This document shows positions 1 through 9,131 of a stretch of DNA of 64,000 bases, piece after piece. The position numbers were made by a program, and so were the translations under genes. Within the stretch, counting starts at the first letter, position 1. The number at the start of each line of letters is the position of its first letter. The DNA is taken from the IMG/VR virus record IMGVR_UViG_3300002131_000176, positions 38,285 through 102,284 of that record; one strand, given 5' to 3'. The notes beneath the pieces are model-generated. The model made no database searches and had not been told where the DNA came from. It saw only the letters and a list, made by a program, of their open reading frames with translations. The DNA comes from a virus.

Positions 1-2
1 TT

Positions 3-2903
3 GCAGTATCTGGTACTGTTGCAATGGCAACCATGGATATGGTTGATAATGCTCACGGTTATGTCACTCGTTTTGGTCTTGTAAGAGATCTAAACACTGG
101 TGGTTTAACTGCTGGTGCTGATGTTTATCTTTCTGTAGACTCTGCTGGTAAGTGGACAACCAATAGTGTTACGGTTGATGATGGTTATCCTATTCATATC
201 GGTAAAATTATTAGGGTTGATTCATCAACTGGTTCAATACTTATTGACCCGTTCACCGAACATTTTGAGTATTTAAGAATTCAAGATCGGATGATTGTTA
301 CCGGATCAGTTGAAGCATCAACAATGCTCATTGATTCCTCTCTTAAATTTGCTGATATTGATTATGCACTACGCCCAGCATGGGATGAAGGCAGAATGTG
401 GTATGATCAAGACGGTAAAACACTTGCCTATCATACCGCCGATTCTGATTATGTCCAATATATTGGTGAGAGAGAATGGGTACGAGGTAGAAATAGTTCT
501 GGCCTATTTATTGCAAAAGGTACTCCAGTTTATACGGATGGCGTGCACATTGCCGGTCATCCCATTCACGGACATCATCCATTAATCTACTCAGCCGATG
601 CTGCTGTAGATGGTAAGTATGAAGTTATTGGTGTTACTGCTCATGATGTTCCTAATGGTGCCCATGGTTATGTTATAACACGTGGTTGGATTCAGGACAT
701 TGATACAACAGGCCTCGTGTCAGGTCAAAGATTCCATTTGGCCCCAGGTGGTGGTTATCAAGTTGCTGCAGCTAATTATCCTAACTATCCGATTGATCTT
801 GGTATTGCTCTTACTATTGATTCTGCCGGTGCTGGTGGTTCAGTTTATATTGATGTTAATAGTCACACACAAGAACAATTACGTATCACTGGCGATGGAA
901 GAGTTGATGGTAACTTTACCGTTGGTGGTAACCTTAACGTTGTTGGTGTTACCACCTCGGCGATAACACAAGATATAACAGTATCATCTAACCTTGTAAA
1001 ACTTTTGGACGGCAATACACTTGGTACTGCTTATCAAAGTGTGGGTGGCTTGGATGATGCAACATTTATTGGTTCATATCGTGGTGATTCAGACCTGTTC
1101 TATTTTGTAAGAATTGCTTCCACTGATTCCAGTGGTGATGTTATTGAATGGGGTATTTCAGATTCCGATCTGATGTCATACGGTTCATTTAATGGCACCT
1201 ATGGTTATGGTGCTGGATTTGATTCAGCCAATGGTCCTACTACATGGAATCTAATTACTAATGGTTTGACTGCGCCATTAAGAAATAATATCTCTATTCG
1301 GTTTATTAACGAGACTGGCCACCAGGATTCAGATGTTTGGTGTGCGCACCCAACTGAATTGAATCTTGACCTTGGTATGGTTGGTAACTACAACCCCGCG
1401 GGCCCTGGTGGTATTAAATATGCAGGTCTGTATAGAAGCGCCACTGATGCACGGTGGAGATTCTTTGATGGCCTGACACAAAACCTTGATAGTTCTGTTG
1501 TTTCAATTTCAGACTCTGATGGGTTTACACTATCAGATGTCCAAGCAAATACTTTTTACGGTTCGCTAAGTGGTAATGCAACAAGTGCAACTTCTGCTAC
1601 ACAACTTGCCACAGGTAGAGCATTTAGTCTGACAGGTGATATTACAGCAACTGGTGTATCATTTGATGGTACTGGCTCAGTACAATTAACAACTGTTTAC
1701 AATCCAGGCTCAATTGTTAATGCTGATATTAATGCAACTGCCGGTATTGTAGATACAAAACTTGCTACAATCAGTACTGCGGGTAAAGTTTCCAACTCTG
1801 CTACTACGGCAACTGCTCTTAACACCGGTTCTGCAATCGTTGCTCGTGACGTAAGTGGTAACTTTACTGCTGGTACAATTACCGCTGCATTAACGGGTAA
1901 TGTCACAGGCCAGGTTTCTGATATCAGTAATCACAGCACTACGGACTTGTCTGAAGGTGATAACTTATATTATACCAAAGTTCGCGTTGACTCAGATGTT
2001 AATCAAGGCTTTACTGACCGCAATACAACAAACCTCGTTGAAGGTGATAACCTTTACTATACAAAAGCTCGGGTTGATAGTGATGTCAATCAAGGTTTTA
2101 CTGATAGAACAACTACTGATGTAGCAGAAGGTACCAACCTTTACTACACAACGGTTCGTGCAGATAGTGATTTTGATGTTCGATTGACCACAAAATCAAC
2201 AACCGATGTTGCTGAGGGTACTAATCTTTACTATACAACTGCTCGTGCTGATAGTGATTTTGATGCAAGGCTTACAACTAAGTCTACCGATGATGTAACC
2301 GAAGGTACAAATCTTTACTATACAACGGCTCGTGCTGATAGTGATGCAAAGAATGCAATATCAGTTACAGATACCGGTGGTGATGGTTCACTTTCATATA
2401 ATCCAATTACTGGCATTATTACATACACAGGTCCTTCACCCAGTGAAATAAGATCACATTTCTCTGCTGGTGGTGATTTAAGTTATGATTCTGCCACTGG
2501 TAGATTTAGTATTGATGTTGAAACAATTTACACCAAGATCAATTTTGATTCTGACTTGGGTGATGCTTCAACCGATGACTTGCCTGAAGGTATTATAAAC
2601 CTTTACTATACAACGGCTAGAGCAGATAGTGATTTTGATTCAAGACTTACAACAAAGACAACTACTAATGTAGCAGAAGGTACTAATTTATATTATACCA
2701 CAGCTAGAGCAGATAGTGATTTTGATGCAAGATTAAATATCAAATCAACCACAGATGTTGCCGAAGGTAGTAACCTTTACTATACAACTGCTCGTGCAGA
2801 TTCCGATGTTACAGCATTGGTTGATAGTGATTATATTGCAGCAAGAATTATTGAAGCAGATCCGGCCGGCACTGCCGTAGCAATGGCCATTGCACTTGGA
2901 TAA
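3..2903 (+). CDS. Large tail-fibre-like structural protein, 5'-partial
   Basis: The frame is open to the window edge, so the N-terminus is cut off; the first internal Met is at base 24. At least 959 residues, rich in Gly, Asp, Ser and Thr, with no signal peptide or membrane segment. Two copies of an AHGYV...G...SVYID-type module lie near residues 8-95 and 220-290 (counted from base 24). Eight copies of an EGxNLYYTxxRxDSD repeat fill residues about 639-928. These repeats are common in tail-fibre or baseplate-appended proteins of T4-like marine phages, and the array of fibre genes downstream fits that role. It may be a long or accessory tail fibre; the receptor is unknown. Confidence 0.75.
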   Translation, partial: AVSGTVAMATMDMVDNAHGYVTRFGLVRDLNTGGLTAGADVYLSVDSAGKWTTNSVTVDDGYPIHIGKIIRVDSSTGSILIDPFTEHFEYLRIQDRMIVTGSVEASTMLIDSSLKFADIDYALRPAWDEGRMWYDQDGKTLAYHTADSDYVQYIGEREWVRGRNSSGLFIAKGTPVYTDGVHIAGHPIHGHHPLIYSADAAVDGKYEVIGVTAHDVPNGAHGYVITRGWIQDIDTTGLVSGQRFHLAPGGGYQVAAANYPNYPIDLGIALTIDSAGAGGSVYIDVNSHTQEQLRITGDGRVDGNFTVGGNLNVVGVTTSAITQDITVSSNLVKLLDGNTLGTAYQSVGGLDDATFIGSYRGDSDLFYFVRIASTDSSGDVIEWGISDSDLMSYGSFNGTYGYGAGFDSANGPTTWNLITNGLTAPLRNNISIRFINETGHQDSDVWCAHPTELNLDLGMVGNYNPAGPGGIKYAGLYRSATDARWRFFDGLTQNLDSSVVSISDSDGFTLSDVQANTFYGSLSGNATSATSATQLATGRAFSLTGDITATGVSFDGTGSVQLTTVYNPGSIVNADINATAGIVDTKLATISTAGKVSNSATTATALNTGSAIVARDVSGNFTAGTITAALTGNVTGQVSDISNHSTTDLSEGDNLYYTKVRVDSDVNQGFTDRNTTNLVEGDNLYYTKARVDSDVNQGFTDRTTTDVAEGTNLYYTTVRADSDFDVRLTTKSTTDVAEGTNLYYTTARADSDFDARLTTKSTDDVTEGTNLYYTTARADSDAKNAISVTDTGGDGSLSYNPITGIITYTGPSPSEIRSHFSAGGDLSYDSATGRFSIDVETIYTKINFDSDLGDASTDDLPEGIINLYYTTARADSDFDSRLTTKTTTNVAEGTNLYYTTARADSDFDARLNIKSTTDVAEGSNLYYTTARADSDVTALVDSDYIAARIIEADPAGTAVAMAIALG
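1938..2807 (+). repeat. Eight in-frame EGxNLYYT repeats in the fibre gene
   Basis: Eight imperfect repeats of about 30 codons, each with core EG(T/D/S)NLYYT(T/K)(A/V)R(A/V)DSD, in two blocks: five copies, a roughly 75-residue unrelated insert, then three copies. The central copies are almost identical at the protein level. This is typical of extended fibre shafts that change length by recombination. Confidence 0.85.
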
Positions 2904-2921
2904 ATAATAAAAGGAAATAAT

Positions 2922-3242
2922 ATGGCAAATACATTTAAAAATTATGCAAGTGCTGGCGTTGGGACATCCCCGGCTACCATACTTACAGCAACGGCCAACA
3001 CAACGGTGATTGGTTATTCAATCGCCAATGTGACGGCAGATACCATTACTGCATCGGTTATAGTTACTATCAGTAGCAGTGATTATTATCTTATTAAAGA
3101 TGCGGTTGTTCCAACTGGTGGTGCATTGATACCCATTGGTGGTGATCAGAAGTTGGTGTTGGAAACAGGCGATGCAATTAAAGTATCTAGCAATACTGCA
3201 GCATCTGCTGATGTTATTATGAGTGTATTGGAGATTACTTAA
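2922..3242 (+). CDS. Small beta-rich virion protein, hypothetical
   Basis: 106 residues, rich in Ala, Thr, Val and Ile, with regular alternation suggesting a beta-sandwich; no membrane segment. It follows the large fibre gene by 18 bases, with an AAAGGAAA ribosome site and a near-late-promoter GATAAATA at 2899. Its stop overlaps the next start by one base. Similar short proteins sit beside fibre genes in T4-like environmental phages, so a structural or fibre-associated role is inferred. I recognise no named family. Confidence 0.6.
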   Translation: MANTFKNYASAGVGTSPATILTATANTTVIGYSIANVTADTITASVIVTISSSDYYLIKDAVVPTGGALIPIGGDQKLVLETGDAIKVSSNTAASADVIMSVLEIT

Positions 3243-3979
3243 TGGCTTATATTGGATCTTCCGCTGCACTAATACCGGTTGCGTTCTCTGCGGTTAATTC
3301 TCAAGCATTTAATGGGGATGATTCATCAGTTAGTTTTACATTGAATCGTGCTGTATTAACAAAGCAACTTGAGGTGATAGTTAATAATGTCCAACAATCA
3401 CCCTATGATGGTTCATACGCTGTATCTAGTACAACACTAACGTTTTCAGAAGCACCATCCACAGGTACTGCAAATATCTATGTTAATTATAGAGACCAAT
3501 CCGTAGGTACTATTATTGACGAAACTGCTTATAGAAAAGGTGAAGTCGATTCACTACTAGGCACTATTGATTTGTCAAGCCGTGTAGCAAAAACTGGCGA
3601 CACTATGTCAGGCACACTAATCATTAATGGTGAACTCTTTGTAAACAGCAATGAGATTAACCTTGATGATTTGCAAAGCCTGAGTTGGGGTGATGGATCT
3701 GTACAGGTAAGGGGTAATGGTACAGCAGAAACTCTGGAGTTAAGAACCAGTGCAGCAACACGACTTTATATCACACCCACTGGTGATATTGGTATGGGTA
3801 CACCAACACCAGAACGAACATTGGATGTTGTGGGCCACATCTCTAACCGTGGACTTTATTTTAATCCTAATACAATTGATAGTGATGTGCTTATTGACTC
3901 GGATCGCAACGCAATGATGGTTGGTCCAGTCACTATAAATAGCACTATAACCATCAATGGTACATTTACGGTAGTATAA
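3242..3979 (+). CDS. Tail-fibre-like protein with NAM C-terminal module
   Basis: 245 residues. The N-terminal 85 residues are a beta-rich domain with phrases such as FNGDDSSVSFTL and YVNYRD, like the tail-fibre attachment domain of cyanophage and pelagiphage fibres. A central TGDTMSGTL motif, very common in phage tail fibres, lies near residue 120. The C-terminal 40 residues (DSDRNAMMVGPVTI) resemble the C-termini of the proteins at 7676 and 8168. The ATG overlaps the previous stop (TAATG). Probably a fibre or fibre-tip protein. Confidence 0.65.
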   Translation: MAYIGSSAALIPVAFSAVNSQAFNGDDSSVSFTLNRAVLTKQLEVIVNNVQQSPYDGSYAVSSTTLTFSEAPSTGTANIYVNYRDQSVGTIIDETAYRKGEVDSLLGTIDLSSRVAKTGDTMSGTLIINGELFVNSNEINLDDLQSLSWGDGSVQVRGNGTAETLELRTSAATRLYITPTGDIGMGTPTPERTLDVVGHISNRGLYFNPNTIDSDVLIDSDRNAMMVGPVTINSTITINGTFTVV

Positions 3980-3985
3980 GAATAT

Positions 3986-4579
3986 ATGGCAAGTGAAATA
4001 ACAGTACAAACAATCAGGGGACCGGCCTCTGGTACAAATGCAAATAAAATTTTAATTCCTGCCGGCCAGACACTTGATGCAAGTAGTGGGTTTATTCCTC
4101 CAGCTGGTGGTGTGTTGCAGGTAGTGCAAACGGTAAAGTCCGACACATTTTCTACCACTAATAGTTCGTTCGTTGAAATTTCTGGGTACAGTGTTACGCT
4201 TACACCTTCTTCGGTGGCAAGCAAAGTTATGGTGGAAGTGTGCCTTCATATTGGCGAAAACACAGACGCGTTTCCAGTTTTTAGAATGTACCGCAACGGC
4301 ACAGAACTTCAAATTGCTTCGCCTATTAGCCCTGGTACTTCTGGAATGTTCGGTAAAACAACAACAGGCAACGACGCCCGCGACCAGTATTTACTAGAGC
4401 CAGTAAACTTCAAGTTTTTAGACTCACCAAACACAACAGACGCTGTTACATACACTATTCGCGTTAGGGCTATGGGCTCTACATCTAGAACAATTTTTGT
4501 GAACAGGTCACAGACTATTGGCGACGCAAACCAATACACTGTAATTTCAACATTTACTGCCACGGAGATTGCAGGATGA
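3986..4579 (+). CDS. Tail-fibre-associated protein, QVVQ/ITPSS family (copy 1)
   Basis: 197 residues. The family signature is a short variable N-terminus, then GxVLQVVQ, a beta-rich segment with TPSSxxSKxM, LDSPxTT, YTIRV, and an ending like STFTATEIAG. Paralogues are at 4576 and 10110; all three end in ME/TEIA. Such proteins are frequent in tail-fibre loci of environmental phages and probably trimerise as receptor-binding or decoration heads. It overlaps the next gene by 4 bases (ATGA). Exact function unknown. Confidence 0.6.
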   Translation: MASEITVQTIRGPASGTNANKILIPAGQTLDASSGFIPPAGGVLQVVQTVKSDTFSTTNSSFVEISGYSVTLTPSSVASKVMVEVCLHIGENTDAFPVFRMYRNGTELQIASPISPGTSGMFGKTTTGNDARDQYLLEPVNFKFLDSPNTTDAVTYTIRVRAMGSTSRTIFVNRSQTIGDANQYTVISTFTATEIAG

Positions 4580-5148
4580 GTATCGCATATGTAAATCAAA
4601 TTCTCCCAAAGGATGGTTCACAGGTTTCCATACCCAACTTCGCTCCTATTGCTGGTAGTGTGATTCAGGTAGTGCAAGCAGTTAAAACAGATTCTATGGC
4701 TGCGTCTCCTGGAGCTCTTTGGGCTGATGTACCCGGTCAGGGTGGTGTAGGGGCGTTTAGTGCGACTATTACGCCATCATCTACATCAAGCAGAATACTA
4801 ATTATTGTTGATATGAAAGGCGCTGGAACAACGGATTCTAGCGTTATACGTTCAAGACTTTTAAGAAACTCAACTCCAATTTATATTGGTGATGCCGCAA
4901 GTAATCGTCCTCAAGCTATGGGTCAGTTTTATATGGCATCGCCCGCAGGATCTTTTTATATTGCACAACTTGGGGGTACTTTTTTGGATTCTCCAGCAAC
5001 TACTTCTGCTGTTACATATAAAGTTCAATTTGGTGCTGATGGAAATACTCAAACAGTTTATGTAAACAGAACTCAAGGTGATAGAGATGCTAACGTTTAC
5101 GACTCAAGAGTAGCAGCAACTATTACAGTTATGGAGATCGCAGGATGA
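4576..5148 (+). CDS. Tail-fibre-associated protein, QVVQ/ITPSS family (copy 2)
   Basis: 190 residues, paralogous to the upstream gene: GSVIQVVQAVKTD near residue 28, ATITPSSTSSRIL near 65, LDSPATTSAVTYK near 137, VYVNRTQ near 160 and a terminal VMEIAG. Start and stop both overlap their neighbours by ATGA, so translation is probably coupled. Divergence from copies 1 and 3 is greatest in the middle, as expected for a receptor-facing surface. Confidence 0.6.
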   Translation: MSIAYVNQILPKDGSQVSIPNFAPIAGSVIQVVQAVKTDSMAASPGALWADVPGQGGVGAFSATITPSSTSSRILIIVDMKGAGTTDSSVIRSRLLRNSTPIYIGDAASNRPQAMGQFYMASPAGSFYIAQLGGTFLDSPATTSAVTYKVQFGADGNTQTVYVNRTQGDRDANVYDSRVAATITVMEIAG

Positions 5149-5663
5149 CCAGTATAATTAAAGTTGATGCCATCCAAATGAGTAATGGCGATACTCCATC
5201 TATATCTGATATGGGGTTCTCTCCTCTTGAACGAGCAGATATACCAGTGTCAGCAACTTATCAAACACAATGTGCAGCACGTACCTCTACACAGTCATTG
5301 TCAGGTGATTCTGGGTGGGTAGATCATTTATCTTCAACATTTACAGTAACCAAAGATAATACTGCAGTACTTTTTTTATATAGTTCTGCTTCCAGTTATG
5401 AATCTGGAACTGTTCAGGGATTTGCCAGACTATTATTAGATGATGTTATGATAGGATATAACTCATGTGTAGCTAAACAAAGTACAGCAAATTCAGCTGG
5501 TGCTGGAACAGTGCAGTGGGATTCTCAAACCGTATCTGCGGGTACACATACGGTTAAAGTTCAGCTACGAAATACTCAAGCCGGTACACAGTGGCAAACA
5601 CCTTACTTTACGGCCGATTCCCAAACTGCAAATACTTTGTCAATCTTATTTTACGGAAAATAA
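5145..5663 (+). CDS. Hypothetical tail-fibre-locus protein
   Basis: 172 residues, start coupled by ATGA overlap with the previous gene. Beta-rich with many Ser and Thr; the phrase GTHTVKVQLRNTQAGTQW resembles the jelly-roll C-terminal part of the QVVQ/ITPSS proteins, but the QVVQ core is missing. Probably a diverged receptor-binding or decoration protein. No catalytic motif is visible. Confidence 0.5.
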   Translation: MTSIIKVDAIQMSNGDTPSISDMGFSPLERADIPVSATYQTQCAARTSTQSLSGDSGWVDHLSSTFTVTKDNTAVLFLYSSASSYESGTVQGFARLLLDDVMIGYNSCVAKQSTANSAGAGTVQWDSQTVSAGTHTVKVQLRNTQAGTQWQTPYFTADSQTANTLSILFYGK

Positions 5664-5676
5664 AAGGAAATAAAAA

Positions 5677-6057
5677 ATGCTACTTTCAGAAGCACTATCT
5701 AAATTAGGCATCACAGAATGGGTACTGAATGGTGACCCAAAAACGGAAGCAGAATTTACCACTATGTTTGGTAAAGTCACTGGCACTGATGCCAATGGTT
5801 CTGCAATCATATCAAATAACTCAGCTGATTGGGGATTTACCTGGGCTGAATTAAAAGCCAAGTCTGATGAATTAGAAGCAGCGGCACCACTTCAAGCATT
5901 ACGTGCTGAACGTGACCGATTGATTGCCGCAACCGATTGGTGGGCGTCATCTGACTTAACGATGACTGTGGAACAATCGGCATATCGTCAGGCGTTGCGC
6001 GATATTACAGATACATATCAATCACTCGATACAGTCGTTTGGCCTACAAAGCCTTAA
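5677..6057 (+). CDS. Tail assembly chaperone-like protein
   Basis: 126 residues. The C-terminal third has the pattern LRAERDRLIAATDWW, then AYRQALRDIT, and ends in a WPTKP-like tail. That pattern is characteristic of the phage tail assembly chaperone family Phage_tail_APC (Pfam PF16778), usually found next to tail-fibre genes. The N-terminal half (GDPKTEAEFTTMFGKVTG) is less conserved. An AAAGGAAA ribosome site precedes the ATG. It probably helps fold or attach the neighbouring fibre proteins and may not be in the virion. Confidence 0.65.
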   Translation: MLLSEALSKLGITEWVLNGDPKTEAEFTTMFGKVTGTDANGSAIISNNSADWGFTWAELKAKSDELEAAAPLQALRAERDRLIAATDWWASSDLTMTVEQSAYRQALRDITDTYQSLDTVVWPTKP

Positions 6058-6068
6058 GGTGTAATTAA

Positions 6069-7250
6069 ATGAGTAATGCAAGAAATCTGTCAAGAATTAT
6101 TACTGGTAACTTTGATGTTCCCTTGGGCGCTTTAGATAACGTACCACCGTCTAATGATGCTAGTGCGTTAACTACGGGGACTTTGCCGATTGCTCGTATT
6201 GCTGGTGGTGCAATTACTGCTGATAAAATTGGCGCTGGTGTTATTACTTCTGCGGCTGTAAGCGACCAAGCAAATACAAGTACGGGGTCTTTATCATTAC
6301 CTGCGGGAACAACTGCACAACGCCCCGGCTCACCGGCGGAGGGGATGATCCGCCAAAACACCTCAAACGGCAACCCAGAGTGGTACAACGGTACTTCATG
6401 GGTATCTATAGTACCATTTAGTTATGCAGTTGAGTATCTCGTTATTGCTGGTGGCGGTGCAGGTGGTAATAACCATGCGGGTGGTGGCGGTGCAGGGGGT
6501 TATCGTTCCTCTGTTTTCGGCGAGTCATCTGGTGGTGGCGTATCTGTTGAAGCGTCTTTAACTCTTGTAACTAACACAGCGTATACAGTTACTGTTGGTG
6601 CGGGGGGTGCTGCCGCTGGTGGGGGCACAAGCAATAATACCAATGGTGGTAATAGTGTATTCGGGTCAATAACGTCAGTAGGTGGCGGAGCAGGCGGTAA
6701 TCGAAACGATTCTGCTGGCACTAGCCCCGGGCAAAACGGTGGCTCAGGCGGCGGTGGCGGCGGTGCGGTGACGTCGTTTTCGCAAAACCATGTTGCGGGT
6801 TTGGGAACAGTCGGGCAAGGATATGCAGGTGGTACTGCTACTGACCCAAATGGCGGAGGCGGAGGCGGCGCAGGTGCTGTTGGACAACCCGGTGCTGGTG
6901 GTGGTTCTCGTGTTGGTGGTAATGGTGTAACTTCTTCTATTACTGGGTCAGCAGTAACAAGAGCAGGCGGCGGCGGTGGAAGTAGCGGTGGCGATCCTGC
7001 TGCGGCTGGCGGTTCAGGTGGTGGCGGTACGTCGGGAACTAGTAGTGGTTCTAATGGTACTGCTGGAGCAGCAAACACCGGCTCTGGAGGCGGCGGTGGC
7101 GGTGCGGGTAATACTACTGGTTCTAACGGGGGCTCAGGTGTAGCTATCATCCGTTATGCTGGCTCACAGCGTGGTACTGGCGGCACAGTCACTTCGTCTG
7201 GCGGTTACACGATCCACACCTTCACAAGCTCAGGCACATTTACAGCATAA
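6069..7250 (+). CDS. Glycine-rich tail-fibre adhesin
   Basis: 393 residues in three parts. Residues 1-75 are a fibre-type N-terminus with LPIARIAGGAITADKIGAGVI, shared with the protein at 7676. Residues about 78-117 carry a TTAQRPGSPAEGMIRQNT...EWYNGTSW segment, common at fibre C-terminal junctions. Residues about 120-370 are a glycine-rich domain (runs of GGGGGAG) ending in VAIIRYAG. Glycine-rich repeats of this kind form polyglycine-II sandwiches in Salmonella phage S16 gp38, the receptor-binding tip, so a host-recognition role is inferred. The GC-rich repeats create a long false minus-strand frame. Confidence 0.7.
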   Translation: MSNARNLSRIITGNFDVPLGALDNVPPSNDASALTTGTLPIARIAGGAITADKIGAGVITSAAVSDQANTSTGSLSLPAGTTAQRPGSPAEGMIRQNTSNGNPEWYNGTSWVSIVPFSYAVEYLVIAGGGAGGNNHAGGGGAGGYRSSVFGESSGGGVSVEASLTLVTNTAYTVTVGAGGAAAGGGTSNNTNGGNSVFGSITSVGGGAGGNRNDSAGTSPGQNGGSGGGGGGAVTSFSQNHVAGLGTVGQGYAGGTATDPNGGGGGGAGAVGQPGAGGGSRVGGNGVTSSITGSAVTRAGGGGGSSGGDPAAAGGSGGGGTSGTSSGSNGTAGAANTGSGGGGGGAGNTTGSNGGSGVAIIRYAGSQRGTGGTVTSSGGYTIHTFTSSGTFTA

Positions 7251-7265
7251 AGGAAAAAATTAAAC

Positions 7266-7619
7266 ATGGCACATTTTGCAAAAGTAAATAACGGTATGGT
7301 GATACAAGTCATCGTTGCTGAACCTGAATTCTTTGATACATTCGTGGACTCAAGCCCCGGTCAATGGATTCAGACTAGCTACAACACACACGGTGGTGTT
7401 CATACTAATGGTGGCACACCACTGCGTAAGAACTATGCTGGTGTTGGATATACTTACGATTCAGTCCGTGATGCTTTCATCCCACCAAAACCATATGTAA
7501 GTTGGACTCTAAACGAAGACACTTGCTTATGGGATTGTCCTGCAGCATACCCCGATGATGGTAAGGTTTATGCCTGGGATGAGGATGCACAACAATGGAA
7601 TGAGGTTGTGGGTGAGTAA
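7266..7619 (+). CDS. Conserved virion-locus protein, hypothetical
   Basis: 117 residues starting MAHFAKVNNGMV. Trp- and Tyr-rich, with two conserved-looking blocks (RKNYAGVGYTYD and FIPPKPYVSWTL) ending WDEDAQQWNEV. I recall very similar short proteins in many cyanophage and pelagiphage structural regions; function is not established. It may be a small beta-barrel tail accessory or assembly protein. Ribosome site AAAGGAAA at 7250. Confidence 0.6.
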   Translation: MAHFAKVNNGMVIQVIVAEPEFFDTFVDSSPGQWIQTSYNTHGGVHTNGGTPLRKNYAGVGYTYDSVRDAFIPPKPYVSWTLNEDTCLWDCPAAYPDDGKVYAWDEDAQQWNEVVGE

Positions 7620-7675
7620 AGTAGCAAAGCATATTTATCATAAGCACATCTTGTTAACATAAATAAAAGAATAAT

Positions 7676-8158
7676 ATGGCACTCAGTAAAATTATAACTG
7701 GATCACTGGCAGACTCGGCAATCACTACAAATAAAATTGCAAATCTTGGGATACATTCTGTTGATATATCAGCTGATGCTATCACTGCTGATAAAATTGG
7801 CGCTGGTGCAGTTACTTCTGCAAAGCTGAATGATAATATTGCATTACCAGGCACTGATGCAGTAACAGTACCTAAAGGCACTGAGGCACAACGTGGTGCT
7901 GGTGTTGCTGGTAAGTTTCGTTTTAATACTGAAACAAATGGATTTGAAGGTTATAATGGTACTGCTTGGGGTGAAGTTGGAGGTGGTGGTGGAGCGACTG
8001 GTGGTGGTGATGATGCCATATTCTACGAGAATGGCAAGACTATAACAACAAGTTATTCAATCACAGCTAATAGTAATGCAATGTCTGCTGGACCAATTAC
8101 GATTAATAGTGGTGCTTCAGTTACAATCCCAGATGGTTCACGCTGGGTTGTTATTTAA
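7676..8158 (+). CDS. Tail-fibre protein with DKIGAG and NAM/WVV modules
   Basis: 160 residues, a mosaic. Residues 38-55 (DAITADKIGAGAVTSAKLND) match the N-terminus of the glycine-rich adhesin at 6069. Residues about 62-100 carry the TEAQRGAG...GFEGYNGTAW junction. The last 45 residues (FYENGKTITTSYSIT...NAMSAGPITI...WVVI) match the whole of the next gene. A CATAAATA late-promoter-like box lies at 7658-7665. Likely a fibre shaft or tip. Confidence 0.6.
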   Translation: MALSKIITGSLADSAITTNKIANLGIHSVDISADAITADKIGAGAVTSAKLNDNIALPGTDAVTVPKGTEAQRGAGVAGKFRFNTETNGFEGYNGTAWGEVGGGGGATGGGDDAIFYENGKTITTSYSITANSNAMSAGPITINSGASVTIPDGSRWVVI

Positions 8159-8167
8159 AGGATAGAT

Positions 8168-8386
8168 ATGAGTATTGTATTAAATGGAAATGGTTACATC
8201 ACAGGCGCTGCTGGCTTAGGTAAAGGAGGCAGTGAAACAAACATTGCTTTTTACGAAACTGATAACACAATCACAAGCGATTACACCATTGGCACAAACA
8301 AGAACGCTATGAGCGTGGGTGACATAACGGTTGCTACCGGTGTTACGGTTACTGTTCCAACTGGTTCTTTTTGGGTGGTTGTATGA
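8168..8386 (+). CDS. Short NAM/WVV fibre-tip module
   Basis: 72 residues, consisting mainly of the C-terminal module of the upstream gene: FYETDNTITSDYTI, NAMSVGDITV and a terminal GSFWVVV. It looks like a stand-alone duplicate of that module, giving a tandem paralogous pair. It overlaps the next gene by 4 bases (ATGA). Probably a fibre-tip or decoration protein. Confidence 0.55.
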   Translation: MSIVLNGNGYITGAAGLGKGGSETNIAFYETDNTITSDYTIGTNKNAMSVGDITVATGVTVTVPTGSFWVVV

Positions 8387-8745
8387 GCGGAAATATTAAC
8401 TTTAACGGCTGGCTTAACGATGACGGCTCAGAGAACTACAAGTGTAGGGCTTGGGTGAACTTCAACGGCACTGGCGTTGTGGCTATAAGAGCAAGTGGGA
8501 ATGTGAGTTCTATTACGGATGGAGGTGCTGCTAGGTATCGCATAAACCTATCTAGTGCAATGCCGGATGAAAACTATGTAGTTGCTGGGTCTGTTAACCC
8601 TAATGGTTCGTCGGGGTCGTATATGGGGTCTGGTGTAACTACAGTTTTAGGTGCTAATACAGCAAGCCAAGTGCAAATTGAGTTGCGAGACTACACCAAC
8701 AACTATACAGACACTGACACAGTGATGGTAGCCATCTTCCGCTAG
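8383..8745 (+). CDS. AWVNFNGTG fibre-locus protein (copy 1)
   Basis: 120 residues, first of three tandem paralogues. Core: CRAWVNFNGTGVVAIR, then NVSSITDGG...YRINLSSAMPDENY, and a C-terminus MVAIFR. The AWVNFNGTG motif is frequent in phage fibre C-terminal domains. I chose the ATG at 8383 (ATGA overlap with the previous stop) over the in-frame TTG at 8371, which lies within the upstream gene. Confidence 0.6.
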   Translation: MSGNINFNGWLNDDGSENYKCRAWVNFNGTGVVAIRASGNVSSITDGGAARYRINLSSAMPDENYVVAGSVNPNGSSGSYMGSGVTTVLGANTASQVQIELRDYTNNYTDTDTVMVAIFR

Positions 8746-8753
8746 GAGCTAAT

Positions 8754-9122
8754 ATGTCAACAATTAAAACAGAAACACTAAGCACCCCTAGCAACTCAAC
8801 CGTTCCAGTAGACACAGTGGTGAACGGGACAGCAAAGGCTTGGGTGAACTTTAACGGAACAGGTGCAGTGGCTATCCGTAGGGCATTTAATGTAGCGAGT
8901 ATTACGGATAATGGGACTGGTAATTACACAGTGAACTTTACGACTGCTATGGCAGATGCAGATTACTCAGCAATTTGTAATTCTTCAAGCGGGGGAGTGA
9001 CAAATACTGACACAATGGTTAATCCTTACGTCTGGAATGTGAATAGTGTGTCTTTGGGAACCAACAATAATGCTGGCACAATTGCTGACAGAATTTATAT
9101 CAACGTAACCATCTTCAGCTAA
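8754..9122 (+). CDS. AWVNFNGTG fibre-locus protein (copy 2)
   Basis: 122 residues, paralogue of its neighbours: AKAWVNFNGTGAVAIR, NVASITDNGTGNYTVNFTTAM, ending NVTIFS. The first 35 residues and the region after residue 75 differ from the other copies while the 45-residue core is nearly the same, as expected if flanks interact with variable partners. Preceded by an AGGAG-type ribosome site at 8744-8748. Confidence 0.6.
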   Translation: MSTIKTETLSTPSNSTVPVDTVVNGTAKAWVNFNGTGAVAIRRAFNVASITDNGTGNYTVNFTTAMADADYSAICNSSSGGVTNTDTMVNPYVWNVNSVSLGTNNNAGTIADRIYINVTIFS

Positions 9123-9131
9123 AGGGTTTTT

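Noticed and set aside
1938-2807. CRISPR-like or noncoding repeat array
   Set aside because: The repeats keep frame and encode a conserved fibre motif; spacing and divergence do not fit CRISPR.
6500-7150. 216-residue minus-strand frame, very Pro-rich
   Set aside because: It is the antisense of the glycine-rich repeats of the adhesin; GGN/CCN complementarity makes such long false frames.
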